64,000 bases of DNA. Origin: Cladopsammia gracilis (taxonomy: Eukaryota > Cnidaria > Anthozoa > Scleractinia > Dendrophylliidae). Positions within the stretch are counted from its first letter, which is position 1; each line of letters starts with the position of its first letter. The position numbers and the translations under genes are program-made. The notes beneath the pieces were generated by a model, which saw only the letters and a program-made list of their open reading frames with translations, did no database searches and was not told where the DNA came from. The stretch is taken from positions 1,106,501-1,170,500 of the forward strand of contig JAJGOT010000091.1 in the NCBI GenBank assembly GCA_022457155.1, in the 5' to 3' direction. Positions 1 to 12,174 of this stretch are shown piece after piece.

Positions 1-171
1 AAACTTGACAATCAGTCAATTGGTGGAAGTGAAACAACTACGTATAAAACAATTTTATTCTATTATTTTTATGAACCACATGGGAGACACAAGTACCCCC
101 CCGACCCTCCCCCTGGATCCGCCACTGCACAGGAAAACTAAACATCTCTTATTGTTGTATTATTAGTATGT

Positions 172-512
172 TTTGAGAGTTTATACTGCAAGTATAAATT
201 ATTAGTATGTTATTAGTATATTAGTATGTATTATGTATATATTATGTATATATTAGTATGTACATTATTAGCATGTTTTGACAGTTTTATACTGCAAGTA
301 TAAATTATAAGTATGTTATTAGTATATTAATATGTATTATGTATATATTATGTATATATTAGTATGTATCTTATTAGCATGTTTTGACAGTTTTATACTG
401 CAAGTATAAATTATTAGTATGTTATTAGTATATTAATATGTATTATGTATATATTATGTATATATTAGTATGTATCTTATTAGCATGTTTTGACAGTTTT
501 ATACTGCAAGTG
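172..512. repeat. 106-bp AT-rich tandem repeat
   Basis: Four appearances of the block TTATACTGCAAGT are spaced 106 bp apart (at about 185, 291, 397 and 503), separated by TATTAGTATGTATTATG-type sequence, giving about three full units and a partial last one. The last unit diverges after 510. It lies upstream of the ATF7IP-like exons. Bases 1-171 and 513-1730 show no convincing gene; a short inverted pair (1223-1240 against 1399-1416) suggests a small palindromic element there. Confidence 0.85.
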
Positions 513-1727
513 TGTCTGAACAAACGATTCTCAGATACTCTTCTCTTTATTCTTATTCCAGAATACGGTGAATCGAACGCGCCCAAAATGTCCGTGCCAG
601 TAGTTACACTGAGACCTAGTTGCTTCATACAATTATTAATTATCCTGGGTTTAGTTTTGGACTAGCTGGGGGCCTCACATCATTTCGTACAGCCTTTCCG
701 CCGGTAACCAGCCAATTCGAGAAGTGATTAAAATTTTAAGTCCATTTACTTTGCAGCCATATATTGAACATTTTTTGAATTCTCATAAATGTGTTTTCTT
801 CCAACAGCAAAAGGTGCAGATGATTTCTTGTGGAACGCAAGTTGACATGGATTTGGTACATTTTCTTGTATTATTTCTGAATCATTTATTTTTTGTTTTT
901 ATTGGGAAAAGGAGGCATTTTTACATTTTTGTTTGGATCTGCCAATATATTTCATATGCGACACCACTGACTCGCCAAAGCAAGGCATTTGTTTTGCTCA
1001 CACTAACCTGATTTAAGATGGTAGCATTGTCACATTAAAAAATCTTTAAATGTATCAAATGGGTTTGATACCATTATTTATCCAATCTCGGTTGTCTGCC
1101 AGATTTATTAATACTCTTAAGGTTGATGGCGATAGTTTTCACTCACGTGACCTTCAGTCCTGTGGGACTCAAATGACAAAGGCCATGGCGGCCATGTTGG
1201 TGTACATAACAAAAGAAGTGAGGTATGTCCAGAAATGCACGCTAATGAGATTCATGCTCTTAATTTATGATAGACATCATGAAGTGTCCCCTAGACCTAA
1301 TTCTCACCTAAACACAAGCAATTCTGTCAAACATGAAGTCATATGGAAATTACAAATAATTGTGTGTAATATGAAGTGCCCAAGATCCGAGTCAGTTTCG
1401 TGTATTTCTGGACATAAGTGATGATCTAGCCTTTAACTAAGTTAACCGTTCCATTTTTCCAAACACCAAACGGTAAACGATCGATGAACCAAATGCTAAA
1501 TGACAATGACATCAGTCAGCAGCTTCAGTGATTGCAGCCGTTTCGGAGGGGTAAAGGTACCCGAAGAGGTTGTAGCTTAACCGCTTTTTAATATGCCTGC
1601 TGATTGTTCGCATTTTGAGTTTAAAAAAAAATGTGCCTCATGCTTGAAAACTAAATCTAAAACTACCACATGAGACATAAGATTATTTCTTCATTATAAA
1701 TAAAACATTATATATTATAAATGTTTC

Positions 1728-1732
<5 letters not shown>

Positions 1733-1802
<70 letters not shown>
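1733..1802. repeat. (TA)n microsatellite
   Basis: Uninterrupted TA dinucleotide run of roughly 65-70 bp. It sits about 95 bp upstream of the acceptor of the ATF7IP-like exon, so it is probably intronic. Confidence 0.97.
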
Positions 1803-1805
<3 letters not shown>

Positions 1806-1897
1806 TTAACATTTAAGAGTAGGAATTTTCAGGAAATGAATAATATTATATGTGGTAAGGAACTTTTTGTCGACTCTGCTTTTTTTTCCTGTTTTAG

Positions 1898-3699
1898 ATA
1901 CAAGAAAGGTCACTTTCACCTGAAATTTCCAAACCAATAAAACCAACGTCTTTTTCTGAAAAGTCCATTGCCCACCAGATGCAGAATTCAAAGATTGTAA
2001 ATACCAAAGAAGCCGTTTCTGACCAAGACATTGCTTATAAAATAGATGAAAATGAGGAAAAGACCAGCGATCGTACAAAAACGCCTGAATCTAGGATTCA
2101 CTGTAACGACTCTGGGATTGTTTTAGAAAAGAACAACACAAAAACGTTATCGGCAAAAGATACAACTGCTGAGATATTACGACGTGTTTCTTCTCAAGAA
2201 CAAAGAAGAACTACGGAGAGTTTGGCGATACGCGATCAACAAAAACAGACTCAAACAACGGACTTTCCGCACGTTCAGTCAATCCATCGCCCCAATTCAG
2301 AGTTACGTGTTGAAGGACCTCGTGCGGGGCAAGAACAACGAAACATTTATCAACAGTCAGCAAGAGTTGATATGCTCCAGCATACTCAAACACGCGGACC
2401 ACCACCTCCAAGACCTACAGTGTCATCTGGCAATCCACCTATAAGAGGTCAAAATCAAGTGTATTTTCCAACGACGTCAACGGAATCACCTCTACCTCGT
2501 CGACCACAATTTTCCTCAACTCGATGGGTAGCATCACGGTTACAGCAACCGAATCAACACGTGCAAGCTAGCGGAAATGGTAATGTTCAGCCTCAACAAC
2601 ATTCTTCTGTAAATAACAGTCCTTTAGAAAGAGCTAATCAAAGTTCTATTGCCACGTTTCCTCGCGGTCCTCCAAATGTATCACTCTTTCAAGCACCAAA
2701 GAGGAGAAGAGTTGAAAATGTGTCTGCTTCGAATGGTCTCAACATGCATGTTGTGTCCAGTAACAACAGTTACGTTATGCATAACTTTAAGGTCAAGCAG
2801 ACCCCTACCCCCAGGGCTATGGGAGGTGAACATGGTAAAAAATATGTGCAAATATCTGGACCTATATCAGCAAATCAAGTAGTATCCCCCACTACTTCAT
2901 CCAATCAGTTGGCCAGATCATATTTACAAGTAACGCAGGGTGTTCCAAACAGTCAACCTGGTGTTTATCCTGCGCAATATCTTTTCCATGCGACAAATAA
3001 ACCTCCGGATCGCCCGTCTGCGGGACCTTCTCAAGGTCAGCCAGTGGAAAGGGTGTTTTACCCTTCAAATGGATCACAACCTGGCGGTAACGAATATCAC
3101 AACGCCCAAAGAGTTATGTCAACCCATCATCAACGTTACAATGAGAGAGTGCAAACCACTGATAAGCCTGCTGAACCTAACGGCACAGTTTATGTCGTTC
3201 AAGAGTATCAGGTACTTAGACTAGTTAAGAAATCTTAAGAAGATACAATGCGCTCAGTTCTAAATGAAATAGTAAGAAGGTTACATATAAGAATCTTCAT
3301 TTCTTCAAGTCAGCATAAAAAGGTTCTAATATAATAGGGTACTATCGATATATTAAAATTTATTTTGAAAGTGAGGCTTAGAGGACAGAAACAAAAGAAA
3401 TGAATAAACATGTTTTTTTTTCATTCCCTTTGTTTTTGTCTCCAGGCCTCGCTATCAAGTTGAATTTCAATATATCAAAAGTAGCCTATTATCTGGTGTT
3501 TGGTAACACACTTAAAGGTTAAAGACACTTAAAGGTTGCTAAATACTTTCTTATTTTGTTCAGGGGTGGAATTGCTTGTTGCTGGTCAGAAGATGATGAT
3601 GATGATGTTGATGTTGATGTTGATGATGATGATGATGTTGATGATGATGATGATGATAATAAAGATGATGATGATGATGATGATGATGATGATAATAAA

Positions 3700-3734
<35 letters not shown>

Positions 3735-4598
3735 CGTTAAAATAAGTATTGATTTCAACAGATTCACTTGGGTGACGTCTACTAGTAGTATATGAGCTGG
3801 TAGCCTTATAGCAAGGAACCAATCATAGCGCGTGATTGTCCACATCGAAGGATTGTCTCAAAAATAAAGTTGTAAAATACGTTTGTTTTCCATTGAAAAA
3901 AACTTCATTGTTTACCTTGGAACTAGTCGTTAAGTGATTTTTACCATATATTGTATACTGGAAGGTTACAGGCTTACTTAGTTTATGATACGTTAATAAA
4001 GACTGAATCTAACATTTACTGAAATTTCCCTGTTTAAATTCAAGTGCCTCTCTCTTAGGTGTCACGAACCAGATCTGCACCACTTCAACCAATCGCCCCA
4101 GCACCACCTACTGTTCTAAGAAACGCAACATGTCCCCCAGTACAATCTCCTGGAATCACATCGACGGCATCGCCATCGGGGTGTCGCCCTGGAGAAGCAA
4201 ATGCTGCACTCGTTCCTCGTCCTGTTTCAAACCCATCAGATACTCCTGCGGTTAGAAGTGGCGCACCACACCCACATTTAAAGATGCCACCAAAACCTAC
4301 GGCGTCCATCGTAGTGGTTCAGGATGGCATTGTCCTCTCTTGGAATATGAAGCTTGACGAGGCAACAGCGCAAATTGATAATTATGAATTATTTGCTTGC
4401 CAGGATGGCGTCGAAAGCACAAACCCTCCGATAATGTGGAAGAAGATCGGTATTGTCAAAGCCCTACCGCTTCCTATGGCGTGTACGCTAACTCAGTTCT
4501 CTTCAGGTAATAAGTATCATTTCGCCGTTCGTGCAGTGGATAATCAAGAACGAGCAGGACCCTTCAGTGATCCTTGTACAATTTCATTGACGAATTAG
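1898..4598 (+). CDS. ATF7IP/MCAF-like chromatin cofactor, last two exons
   Basis: Two exons are visible: 1898-3211 (acceptor GTTTTAG, donor CAG|GTACTT) and 4059-4598 (acceptor CTCTTAG, stop TAG). The reading frame passes through both in phase 0. The first exon codes for about 438 residues of disordered Ser/Gln/Pro/Asn-rich sequence with a basic KRRR patch. The last codes for 179 residues; its final ~105 form a fibronectin type III domain whose core WKKIGIVKALPLPMACTLTQF matches the very conserved C-terminal domain of ATF7IP (MCAF1). In that family the domain binds MBD1-type partners, and an upstream region outside this window binds the H3K9 methyltransferase SETDB1, supporting heterochromatin silencing in the nucleus. 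Upstream exons were not identified. The identification rests on the FN3 domain; the linker exon is assigned by frame and splice sites. Confidence 0.85.
3590..3735. repeat. (GAT)n trinucleotide microsatellite in intron
   Basis: A run of GAT/GTT/AAT triplets inside the 3212-4058 intron of the ATF7IP-like gene. It produces poly-Asp, poly-Met, poly-Ser and poly-Ile frames on both strands; none is a supported gene. Confidence 0.95.
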
Positions 4599-4926
4599 CT
4601 AGACAAAAACTGTATTACGGCACATTCGTACTAACTTATACATATGGTACACTTAAGCTTTAAGGGAAAAACAGTAAAACCACTTCTTACGGACACCTCT
4701 ATAATACGCACGCCTGTATATATAACGGACAGTTCACTTGATAAACAAAAACTCCACCACGGACACCTCCGTAATACGGACACTTGGGTCCGTCCCTTTG
4801 GCGTTTCTGTTAAGGAGATCAAACTTATAATGAAACACAAGGCTAGGGTGGCACTTTTTTCTTTTATCTGATTCTAACCCCCCAAACACTCAAACATGTC
4901 TAAAAAAGAAAACCTCCGAGCAGCTA

Positions 4927-4932
4927 AATAAA
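4927..4932 (+). promoter_or_regulatory. Candidate polyadenylation signal of the ATF7IP-like gene
   Basis: AATAAA about 330 bp after the stop codon at 4596-4598. The sequence between is plausible 3' UTR with no other gene. Confidence 0.4.
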
Positions 4933-5439
4933 GGATTTATGTTCTTTTACAAGCAAAATACATCGTTGTGAAAGGGATAGCGCCTCCCTTATTTTAACTT
5001 TCGGGTGTAAAAAGCATATTTAGACGTCATTCAATGGTAGAACTTTTCTTTAATTCGAATATACAGTAAACCAATGAACCAAAATATACTTTCCAAAATC
5101 TGATACCACGCAGCTCTTTACAACCACTAATTTCATTGGACCTGTATATCATGCAGCTCTATTGTTTTTAGGTCTAGGGTCTATTGTTAGCCATTGTTGT
5201 GTTGTTTGTTCTATTGTTTTCTCAGCAAATCAGAGAAGACCTTGTAAGAGCTGCGTACTGCCCCTACAAAATCAGTCATCAGTCATCAGTTATTATTAAG
5301 TCTTAGTCTCCTACGCAGCCGTTATTAGGTCTCGTCACGCAACGCTCCTCGCTAAGAAAGGATGACGTATCTTGATTGTGAGTTGTGTTACGCTTCAAGG
5401 GACACTGTCCCGCCGAAATAACGAAATTGTTCCACATAC

Positions 5440-5681
5440 AATTGCTTTGGTTTTGCATTGCTACGCTTTGTGATTGGCTAAAAAATCTCGCGCCACTTTC
5501 TTGACCAATCAGAAGTAAAACCAAAACCAATCGTGACTTTCTCGCACGCGTTTTCCCGCGCTTGGCGCCACCGACATGTAATTGCTTCGAGCTCTGATTG
5601 GTTCATTGGATTGTTTACGACTGCTGTGATTGGTCAGAGTAATTACTTTGGTTTTGGTTTTACGACACTCAATTGAAAACT
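5440..5681 (+). mobile_element. CCAAT-rich MITE-like repeat, copy 1
   Basis: This segment is the reverse complement of 19764-20035 over most of its length, with matching blocks such as TTGGCTAAAAAATCTCG, CGCACGCGTTTTCC and TACTTTGGTTTTGGTTT. The right end carries ACTCAATTGAAAAC, matching the terminal inverted repeat of the other copy. Several CCAATCA/TGATTGG boxes occur inside. No coding capacity is seen, so it reads as a non-autonomous DNA transposon. Confidence 0.75.
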
Positions 5682-5995
5682 GCTCCATCGCCAAATGCAA
5701 CCAAATATACAACTAAATTGAATAAAAGATTCTATAGAGGAAAACAGAAGCAGTGGTTTGGAGATAAAGTGCAGGATTACAAGATCATCAACATTACAAG
5801 GATCATCAAATTTGATCTGCCGTTGTTTTGTCTATTTTGTTCATATTTCTATGCGTTCATCACTTTTGGAGATTTCTTCCTATTTCAAGATAATAAAGCA
5901 AGCTCAAAGCAATAATCTCCATAAAAAAAACCCACGACATTTCAGCCGGGACACTGTCCTTTTAAGTGGAGTAATTATCGAAAATTGCCAAACCC

Positions 5996-6178
5996 TTAAA
6001 GGCCCACCTTCACCCAAAGGACGTTGCGGTCGTTTGCTTCTGTTTTGAAATGCCCCATTGTTCATACGCGTGATCTGATTGGTTGCACGCATTCAAGCGT
6101 GAATTTTGTGTTACACGAAATTCAGCACAGAAAGTGATCACGCCGCGCACAGCATTTTGGGTGAAGGTGGGCCTTTAA
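5996..6178. mobile_element. Palindromic MITE with TTAA ends
   Basis: The ends are inverted copies of TTAAAGGCCCACCTTCACCC, about 23 bp, at 5996 and 6178. The element is about 183 bp with no coding capacity. The TTAA at both ends would fit a piggyBac-type target site, although TTAA is itself palindromic, so the superfamily is an inference. Confidence 0.75.
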
Positions 6179-7153
6179 TCTTACATAACACAAGCTTTGT
6201 TGATAAGATTGTTTTCATCTTCTAATCCTTGCTTACGGAGAATGCGCTCGCGGTGCCAGTTGCGGTCAAAACTGAGTTGTCCTGCGTCATCAGCCACTAT
6301 ATCATATTGTACCTTTCACCGTCAACTAAATGAAGTAGCTACGGAAATCACATTGTTAAGAGAGGACTCGATAACCGACAGGACTCGATAACCGTACATT
6401 TTTGGGGAAATAATAAACAAAAGAAAACCATTTCCCAGCCCTTCTGTATCTTACCTCACTGCTATAGAGTTTACCTTCATCAATAATCGGCCAACAGCGT
6501 TTGAAATTACATAAAGTAAAACCTGTGAGGCGTCACACGATTCGCTCTCGACCAATGACGTAGAACAACTCAGTTTTTCTCGCGCGCTGGACTGTGATTG
6601 GTTATATGAAATCGGGCCGTGTGCAATTGCAAAGATTACACATTATATTTTAAGCATACAGATATGATGTCATTGCTGCAAAGAGCGTCGTAAAATTAAG
6701 TTATCATATCACAGTTTAAAAATTCCATTCAAAAGTTTCATTGAGGAATTGAATTAATACATTCGTCTGCAAACATCCTTGCAGAATTTCGGATACCCAG
6801 AATATTCAGTTAACCTTAAAAATTTCATTTCTTACTTTTCCTTGATGCATTTATGCAGTTATTAAAACTGTTCATTTTGTAAAAGCGTAACGGAATTATT
6901 TTTATTGACATAACTGTTTTGAAAAAAATCTTACTTTATTTTTGTATTTATATATCAAAGATGTAAATTACTATAGATGCAAATTGTATTTATGTTTTTT
7001 CAGATGAAAATTATATTCCATATTACTTAATAAATGTACAATTCATAATTGCAGAACCTTTTTCTATTGACTGTTATTTTTGTTTTACCGTAATTACTGA
7101 AAATCGCTACCTCAAATAGTCGACTAGCTCGTTTGAAAACAAACAAATTAAAA

Positions 7154-7405
7154 CAATCCACCGTAGGAAAAAAGATGGCGGCTGTTCATTTTACCAGAAT
7201 ACCTTGCAGACCTAACACAGCACAAAAGGCACAAAGAAAGCCAAATTTTTACAATATTCGATCCAGTACTAAGGACAATGTGTAGACCAGGTTTGAAGAT
7301 TTTATAACTTTTCGTTACATTTTTATGAACGTTGTTAAGTTTTTGTGCGTTAAGAATTATGGGTAAATGTACCAGTCGCCATCTTTTTTCCTACCGAGGA
7401 TTGCC
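7154..7405. mobile_element. MITE-like inverted repeat, about 250 bp
   Basis: Left arm GTAGGAAAAAAGATGGCG (from about 7163) is mirrored by CGCCATCTTTTTTCCTAC (ending near 7395), extending outward to AATCC/GGATT. The interior is non-coding. Confidence 0.75.
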
Positions 7406-7570
7406 GCGTCATATTGTGATCAGCACCCCCTCCCCCCAACCAAAAACAGGAATATCTATTGTCCGCTTTCATCGCATGAAGTGCGAATAATCTTCAGAAA
7501 TCTGTATAGAATAAAACATAATATTCTTTGACAGACCGTATTTCCTCGAATAATAGCCGTCTCTAAATTA

Positions 7571-7640
7571 ACCCCCCCCCCCGCCCCCCGCCCCCCCCCC
7601 TCCCCCCCGCCCCCCCCCCCCCCTCCCCCCGCCCTGAATA
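7571..7640. repeat. Poly-C low-complexity tract
   Basis: C homopolymer runs broken by single G or T residues. Similar tracts recur at 8468-8496, 17842-17885, 45018-45033 and 45951-45965, a feature of this genome's intergenic DNA. Exact lengths may be affected by sequencing error. Confidence 0.9.
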
Positions 7641-7978
7641 ATCGACCACTTTGATGAAATTATTGGAAATAATTGCCAGCCTCGATTAATCGCCCCCATC
7701 TCCTCTCCTTTCTTTCACATCCTCCCAGTCAAGTTAAAAATTCACTTCTTGTATAGGAAACAATCGTTACAATTACAGAAAAGTTACAAAAGCACAGGTT
7801 TCAAATTGTTTTTCTATAGTGATGTTCGTGTCAGTTTGACTCTTTGCTTTATTTCTTGGGTTCTTTCTGTGTGTACCGGAGCACAGACGACGTAAAACAA
7901 AAGGAACAAAGAACGACAATAATACAAATGCAAAACAAGACCAAAAATACAATACCTCACAAACAATAGAAGACAATA

Positions 7979-8369
7979 GGGCCATTTATACGGGAGAAAA
8001 TAAGACGCGTCTTATCTAAGACGCGACTTAAATAAGATGCGAAGTGTACCATTTATACGTTTGCGTCCAACATAAGACGCGAAGATCACGTATAAATGGT
8101 TCGCGTCTTATTTTGATACGGCGCACTTGTTGTTCACGTCTTATTTAGGACACGAAAGCATTTATACCAGGAAGTTCACGTCTTATTTAAGACGCGGACA
8201 AAATAAGAACAGCTGAAAACCCTGTTCTAAGATAAGACGCGTCTTATTTAAGTCGCGTCTAAAATAAGACACGAATGCTTATTTTGTACTGTTTATACGA
8301 TCGGTTCGCGTCTTATTTAAGTCGCGTCTTAGATAAGACGCGTCTTATTTTCTGTCGTATAAATGGCCC
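7979..8369. mobile_element. 391-bp MITE built of CGCGTCTTATTTAAG repeats, TA target site
   Basis: The terminal inverted repeats begin GGGCCATTTATACG and end CGTATAAATGGCCC, flanked by TA on both sides (7977-7978 and 8370-8371), a Tc1/mariner-type target. The interior is made of many direct and inverted copies of a GTCTTATTTAAGTCGCG-like word. There is no ORF of note. Confidence 0.85.
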
Positions 8370-9889
8370 TAATGAGTACCGGTACACGCAGAAAGACCCA
8401 TTTCTTGGAGCTCTCTAATTACCACATTAGCACGTTAGCCCTCCCAGCGAGCAATATTTCAAACAATGCCCCCCCCCCCCCCTCCCCACCCCCTCGAATA
8501 ATCGCCTTCCTCGAATAACCACCCCCTTTTTGGTGTCCATTTATTAATTATTAACTGCAAATTATAATTTTTAAACTTCATTAAATCTTCAATATTTCTT
8601 CTTTCTCTAAACTTTACAAATCCATTGAGAAAAACTATTCCCTCCCAAACTTACCCAAAAATCACCCAAAAATTTACAAAACACCCCATACCATAGATTC
8701 ATGAGATGAGCATAGAGTTTTTGGATTGCTTGAAACGTGAACGAGATATTTTCATTAAAGCCAAGTTAAGTGGCGGGAAAATGGCGTTCAGGTGAAGTCC
8801 CACCTTAAGCTCCGATCGTGAAGGCCGCATGTGACCTGGATGCGACCGACTTTATATTTCACCTAGCTAAACACGATAAAAAAAATATCACTCGCTACAT
8901 CAGAACTAATATGTAAAGACGATCACTATGAACAAAGGCTCAGTCATCTTCTTATCTGAAAAACGCGTTAATCCGACTAACGACCACCTTTTAGAGTCCC
9001 CATCATCTATTTTCGTCGGGAGACTTCTTGATATACATACCGTGGAACAAGATATAAGCGACAAAAGGAAAAAAACTAAGAAACGATGAACCTTGCATTT
9101 TGATTACAGATTTCGTTTTTCATATTATTAAGCAATAATCATCTAGGCTCTCTCGATAAAACTGATTAATTTGCGGCAAGTTGATTTACCGATCTCACTA
9201 TTATACGACCTTTTGAATCACACTCCACTGAGCGCATTGCAATAGACTTCTGTCATTTATACCTTCCCATATGCCAAGCCTCCACCTCTGGGGATCTGGG
9301 CGCGAAACAGGTCGCGGACTTGTCTTTCATAATTGACCCCTGAAAGCATGATGGCGTATATGCTGCGAATTCATTGAGCGAGACTTCGAAGAAAACCAAC
9401 AGTGTCTGTCTTACTCTACTCGGTCGTAGTTCTGTAAATATTCCGACGAAATGTTCTTGTCAAGTGTGTTTAAGCATCCAATATCCATAACAATAAAGCC
9501 TCGTATGAGAAATAAACCACCCTTCCACTATGTCTCGTCGAGACTAAGAAGACGCCATCTTGAATTTCACTCGTGGTAAATTCAAACTCCTCCCATATAA
9601 GGAAAGATTGACACAAAACTATTGCAAAAGGCCCCGTGCACTTTTATTTCAAATGCCGGGTCGCGCGTTACCATTGAAATCAGTGGTAATATTACCACAT
9701 TTTGATGGACGTCAGTGGTTCTATGGGTAGAGTCTACCTGCTATAGCTCAGAAGGAGGTCGGACACCTTATTGAGGATTATATAACGTAATGTCGACACT
9801 TTTTTTCAATAATTTTTAAGTGTTAGAAAGAAAACTCAGGATGGAACCTGTGACCTCAGCTGGGCTTTGGCTTACATATTTTTTTTTTA

Positions 9890-10500
9890 AATTTATAGCG
9901 CTAAAATTTAGTTTCTCAGACGTTTCGAGGCTGCTGCCTCTTCATCAGTGAGTTTGAACGCAACTGTCAAAACATGTATACGCGTGCTAAATTGAAAATC
10001 TCTAACAACTCTAAAAAAAAGCTTGCGTAAGGCGCGCACACACATGCAGTTCTACTGAAATTTGAATTCGACATTGAGCCCATTGGGGCGTAGAATCCTG
10101 TGGTGGAATATCAGTTGGGCCTCCCTTTGGCGTCTGGTTTTTAAACTCCAGGGTCCAGAGACGATGACCGAAACCAGCATATTGTCAACGTTGTGTCCCT
10201 CTGATAGTGTTGTGCGACCGGAAGTTCCTTGCCAGATGCATCTTTCTCCTTTTTTTGGTCACCGAGAGACGATGTTGTCTGAACCTTTCCGCTAATAGCC
10301 GCTTAGGTTCACCGATGTAGACCTTATCACACACTCGGCAGGAGATGGCATACACAAGGTTTCTTGTGGTACAAGAGAACCTGTGTTGGATGGTGATACG
10401 TCCTCCTGGGGTGTCAATGGTGGGCGCTGAGTTGGTGTGGGCACACGTTTTACATCGAGGGCGCTGGCAAGGAAAGGTGCCACGATCTTCCTCAGTAGTA
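9890..10500 (-). pseudogene. Penelope-like element GIY-YIG endonuclease remnant
   Basis: On the minus strand, broken frames near 10.37-10.25 kb read YAISCRVCDKVYIGE followed by an RL..RF..H pattern. This is the GIY-YIG nuclease domain found at the C-terminus of Penelope-like reverse transcriptases, with its preceding Cys pair. Frames change several times and there are stops, so the copy is dead. Downstream on the same strand, at 9922-9948, is a hammerhead-like motif typical of the non-coding end of these elements. No RT domain remains. Confidence 0.65.
9922..9948 (-). ncRNA. Hammerhead-ribozyme-like motif of a Penelope-like element
   Basis: The minus strand reads CTGATGA, then one base, a GAGGC/GCCTC stem with an AGCA loop, then GAAAC. 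This resembles the CUGANGA / stem II / GAAA core of hammerhead ribozymes. The extra base after CUGANGA departs from the canonical core, so activity is uncertain. Confidence 0.4.
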
Positions 10501-12174
10501 CATAGCCTTACATAGCCTACCGTACCAGGGTACCACCTAGCTTCTCGGGTTGTTTAGGACTAAATTTCACTATATAAACTGCTAACCCCAACCTCAACTG
10601 AAAGCTAACCAGTTACTCCCGACCGTTATATATTCTCTGTAAGGTGTCCGACCTCCTTCTGAGCTATAGCATTGAGACTCTACCGATTCTATGATGGGAT
10701 TTCATGCACTGTACTCTTGAGGTCACTATTCTTTCCATCCATTCCCTTCCATTTATTAATCTCTGTGATCATCTGGAAGACAGTTCATATAAAACTGACT
10801 CTTTTGAGAACTTGTTTTTAAGAGCGAGGAAGAAAATCACAAAATTTCAATATAGCTTTGAGGAATCGAATACTGTTTACCTAGTTGATAATTCGTGTTT
10901 AATTGCCTTGTTATTGTTTCTTGATGATTAAGAGTACAGTTGTCAAAAGAGTGAAAATGTTTCACATGGCTTTGATTATTGTTTGTTTTACTGTTTACAA
11001 GATAATAAAACGCTAAATAACTGAATTTCTCTCAATAGATTAAAACCAAATGACTCAACAAGAAACAGAGACCGATCAAACAATAGAAAACCGGCTGCCA
11101 AGACTAACGTGCATTTAACGCCTTTCATCTCCCGCCTTTTTACGCCTGCTTCGGTGAACAAGAAAGGCTACCCGTCATTTACGCGGGCTAAATAATGGCG
11201 TCACCAGTGAGGGAATAAAATATTTAGTCTGAACAGAGAAAAGCCAAACAACTCTATATCTTTTATTGACTGAGCTAAGAAGTCGTAAATTCAGCAACAA
11301 AGCTGAACACTGTACTGATTTAGACCTCAAGAGAAGGAGTCTATGCTTACAAATTGGGTTATTCACCACCTTGAAAACTTCTGTCATGCGTCACATTAGG
11401 TAATTGCTGCTTTTTGCCACATTGTTGACCTATTCTATAATACATGAGCACACGTGTTGCATAAAAAATGCTATTTCTCCAGTGTGAATTCTCTGCAACA
11501 TATGAGATTTTTTAAGGTTTACCTTTAAACCTCGTTACATACTGTCAAGGTAAGTCGGCAAAGAACAATATAATTATATATTTCAGGTAAAGCTGTGGTA
11601 GAAATTTCCAACAAATCATAATACATAAACATAATTATTGTTTTGTCTATTTGGCGATCGGTTATCGACTATTTTCAAAATATTCCAAAGTTTCAGTGTC
11701 TGGATATCTCAAAATAGTGCATTCGACAAACGCAAAATCATATCTGATTTGTAGGAGTCGTTAAACGCTACTTCTACTTCAGCTCTAGCCCTGTAGAAGT
11801 TTTGCCCCGTTAGTCGAAATATTGGTCATTAAATCTATCTTCACTTTACACTGCTGTGGGTCCCTGCAGTTTAAAATTGTTTTCACACCTTGAGTGAGTT
11901 TTAGTTCTTGTACCTTCATAACAAGGGCCGTCGGGCAAAGAAATCACCCACAGTGTATCTTATGCTATGTCTACACTAACTTCTCTGGCATTAAAACGTT
12001 CGTAGATAGTTTGAAGAACATAATAATTTATCTGATTTATGTCTATGAACATGTAATTTTAAACCATAAATTTATCAAAGAAGGCCATGCATCCGGCGGA
12101 CTAAGGTATTGTGTTTTTTTTTTCATTCTTCAGGTTGATTCTTACAATTTGTTGTTGATTTTTTCAGACGCAAC

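Larger units (their letters stand above)
9719..10694. repeat. Inverted repeat pair flanking a Penelope-like fragment
   Basis: About 55-60 bp at 9719-9780 (containing CTATAGCTCAGAAGGAGGTC) recur inverted at 10640-10694. Between them lies the minus-strand Penelope-like remnant 9890-10500. The pair may be the terminal repeats of a larger element, or inverted ends created by Penelope insertion. Confidence 0.7.
4935..12174. other. Intergenic region dominated by repeats
   Basis: No host gene is supported between the ATF7IP-like 3' end and the secreted-protein gene. Short ORFs here lack domains, splice context or composition bias. The interval holds several palindromic elements (listed separately), a Penelope-like fragment at 9.9-10.5 kb and poly-C tracts at 7571-7636 and 8468-8496. 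Stretches 6.2-7.1, 8.5-9.7 and 10.7-12.1 kb show nothing recognisable. Confidence 0.6.

Noticed and set aside
3519..3845. Poly-Ser, poly-Asp, poly-Met and poly-Ile ORFs on both strands
   Set aside because: They are translations of a GAT microsatellite inside an intron and have no other coding signs.
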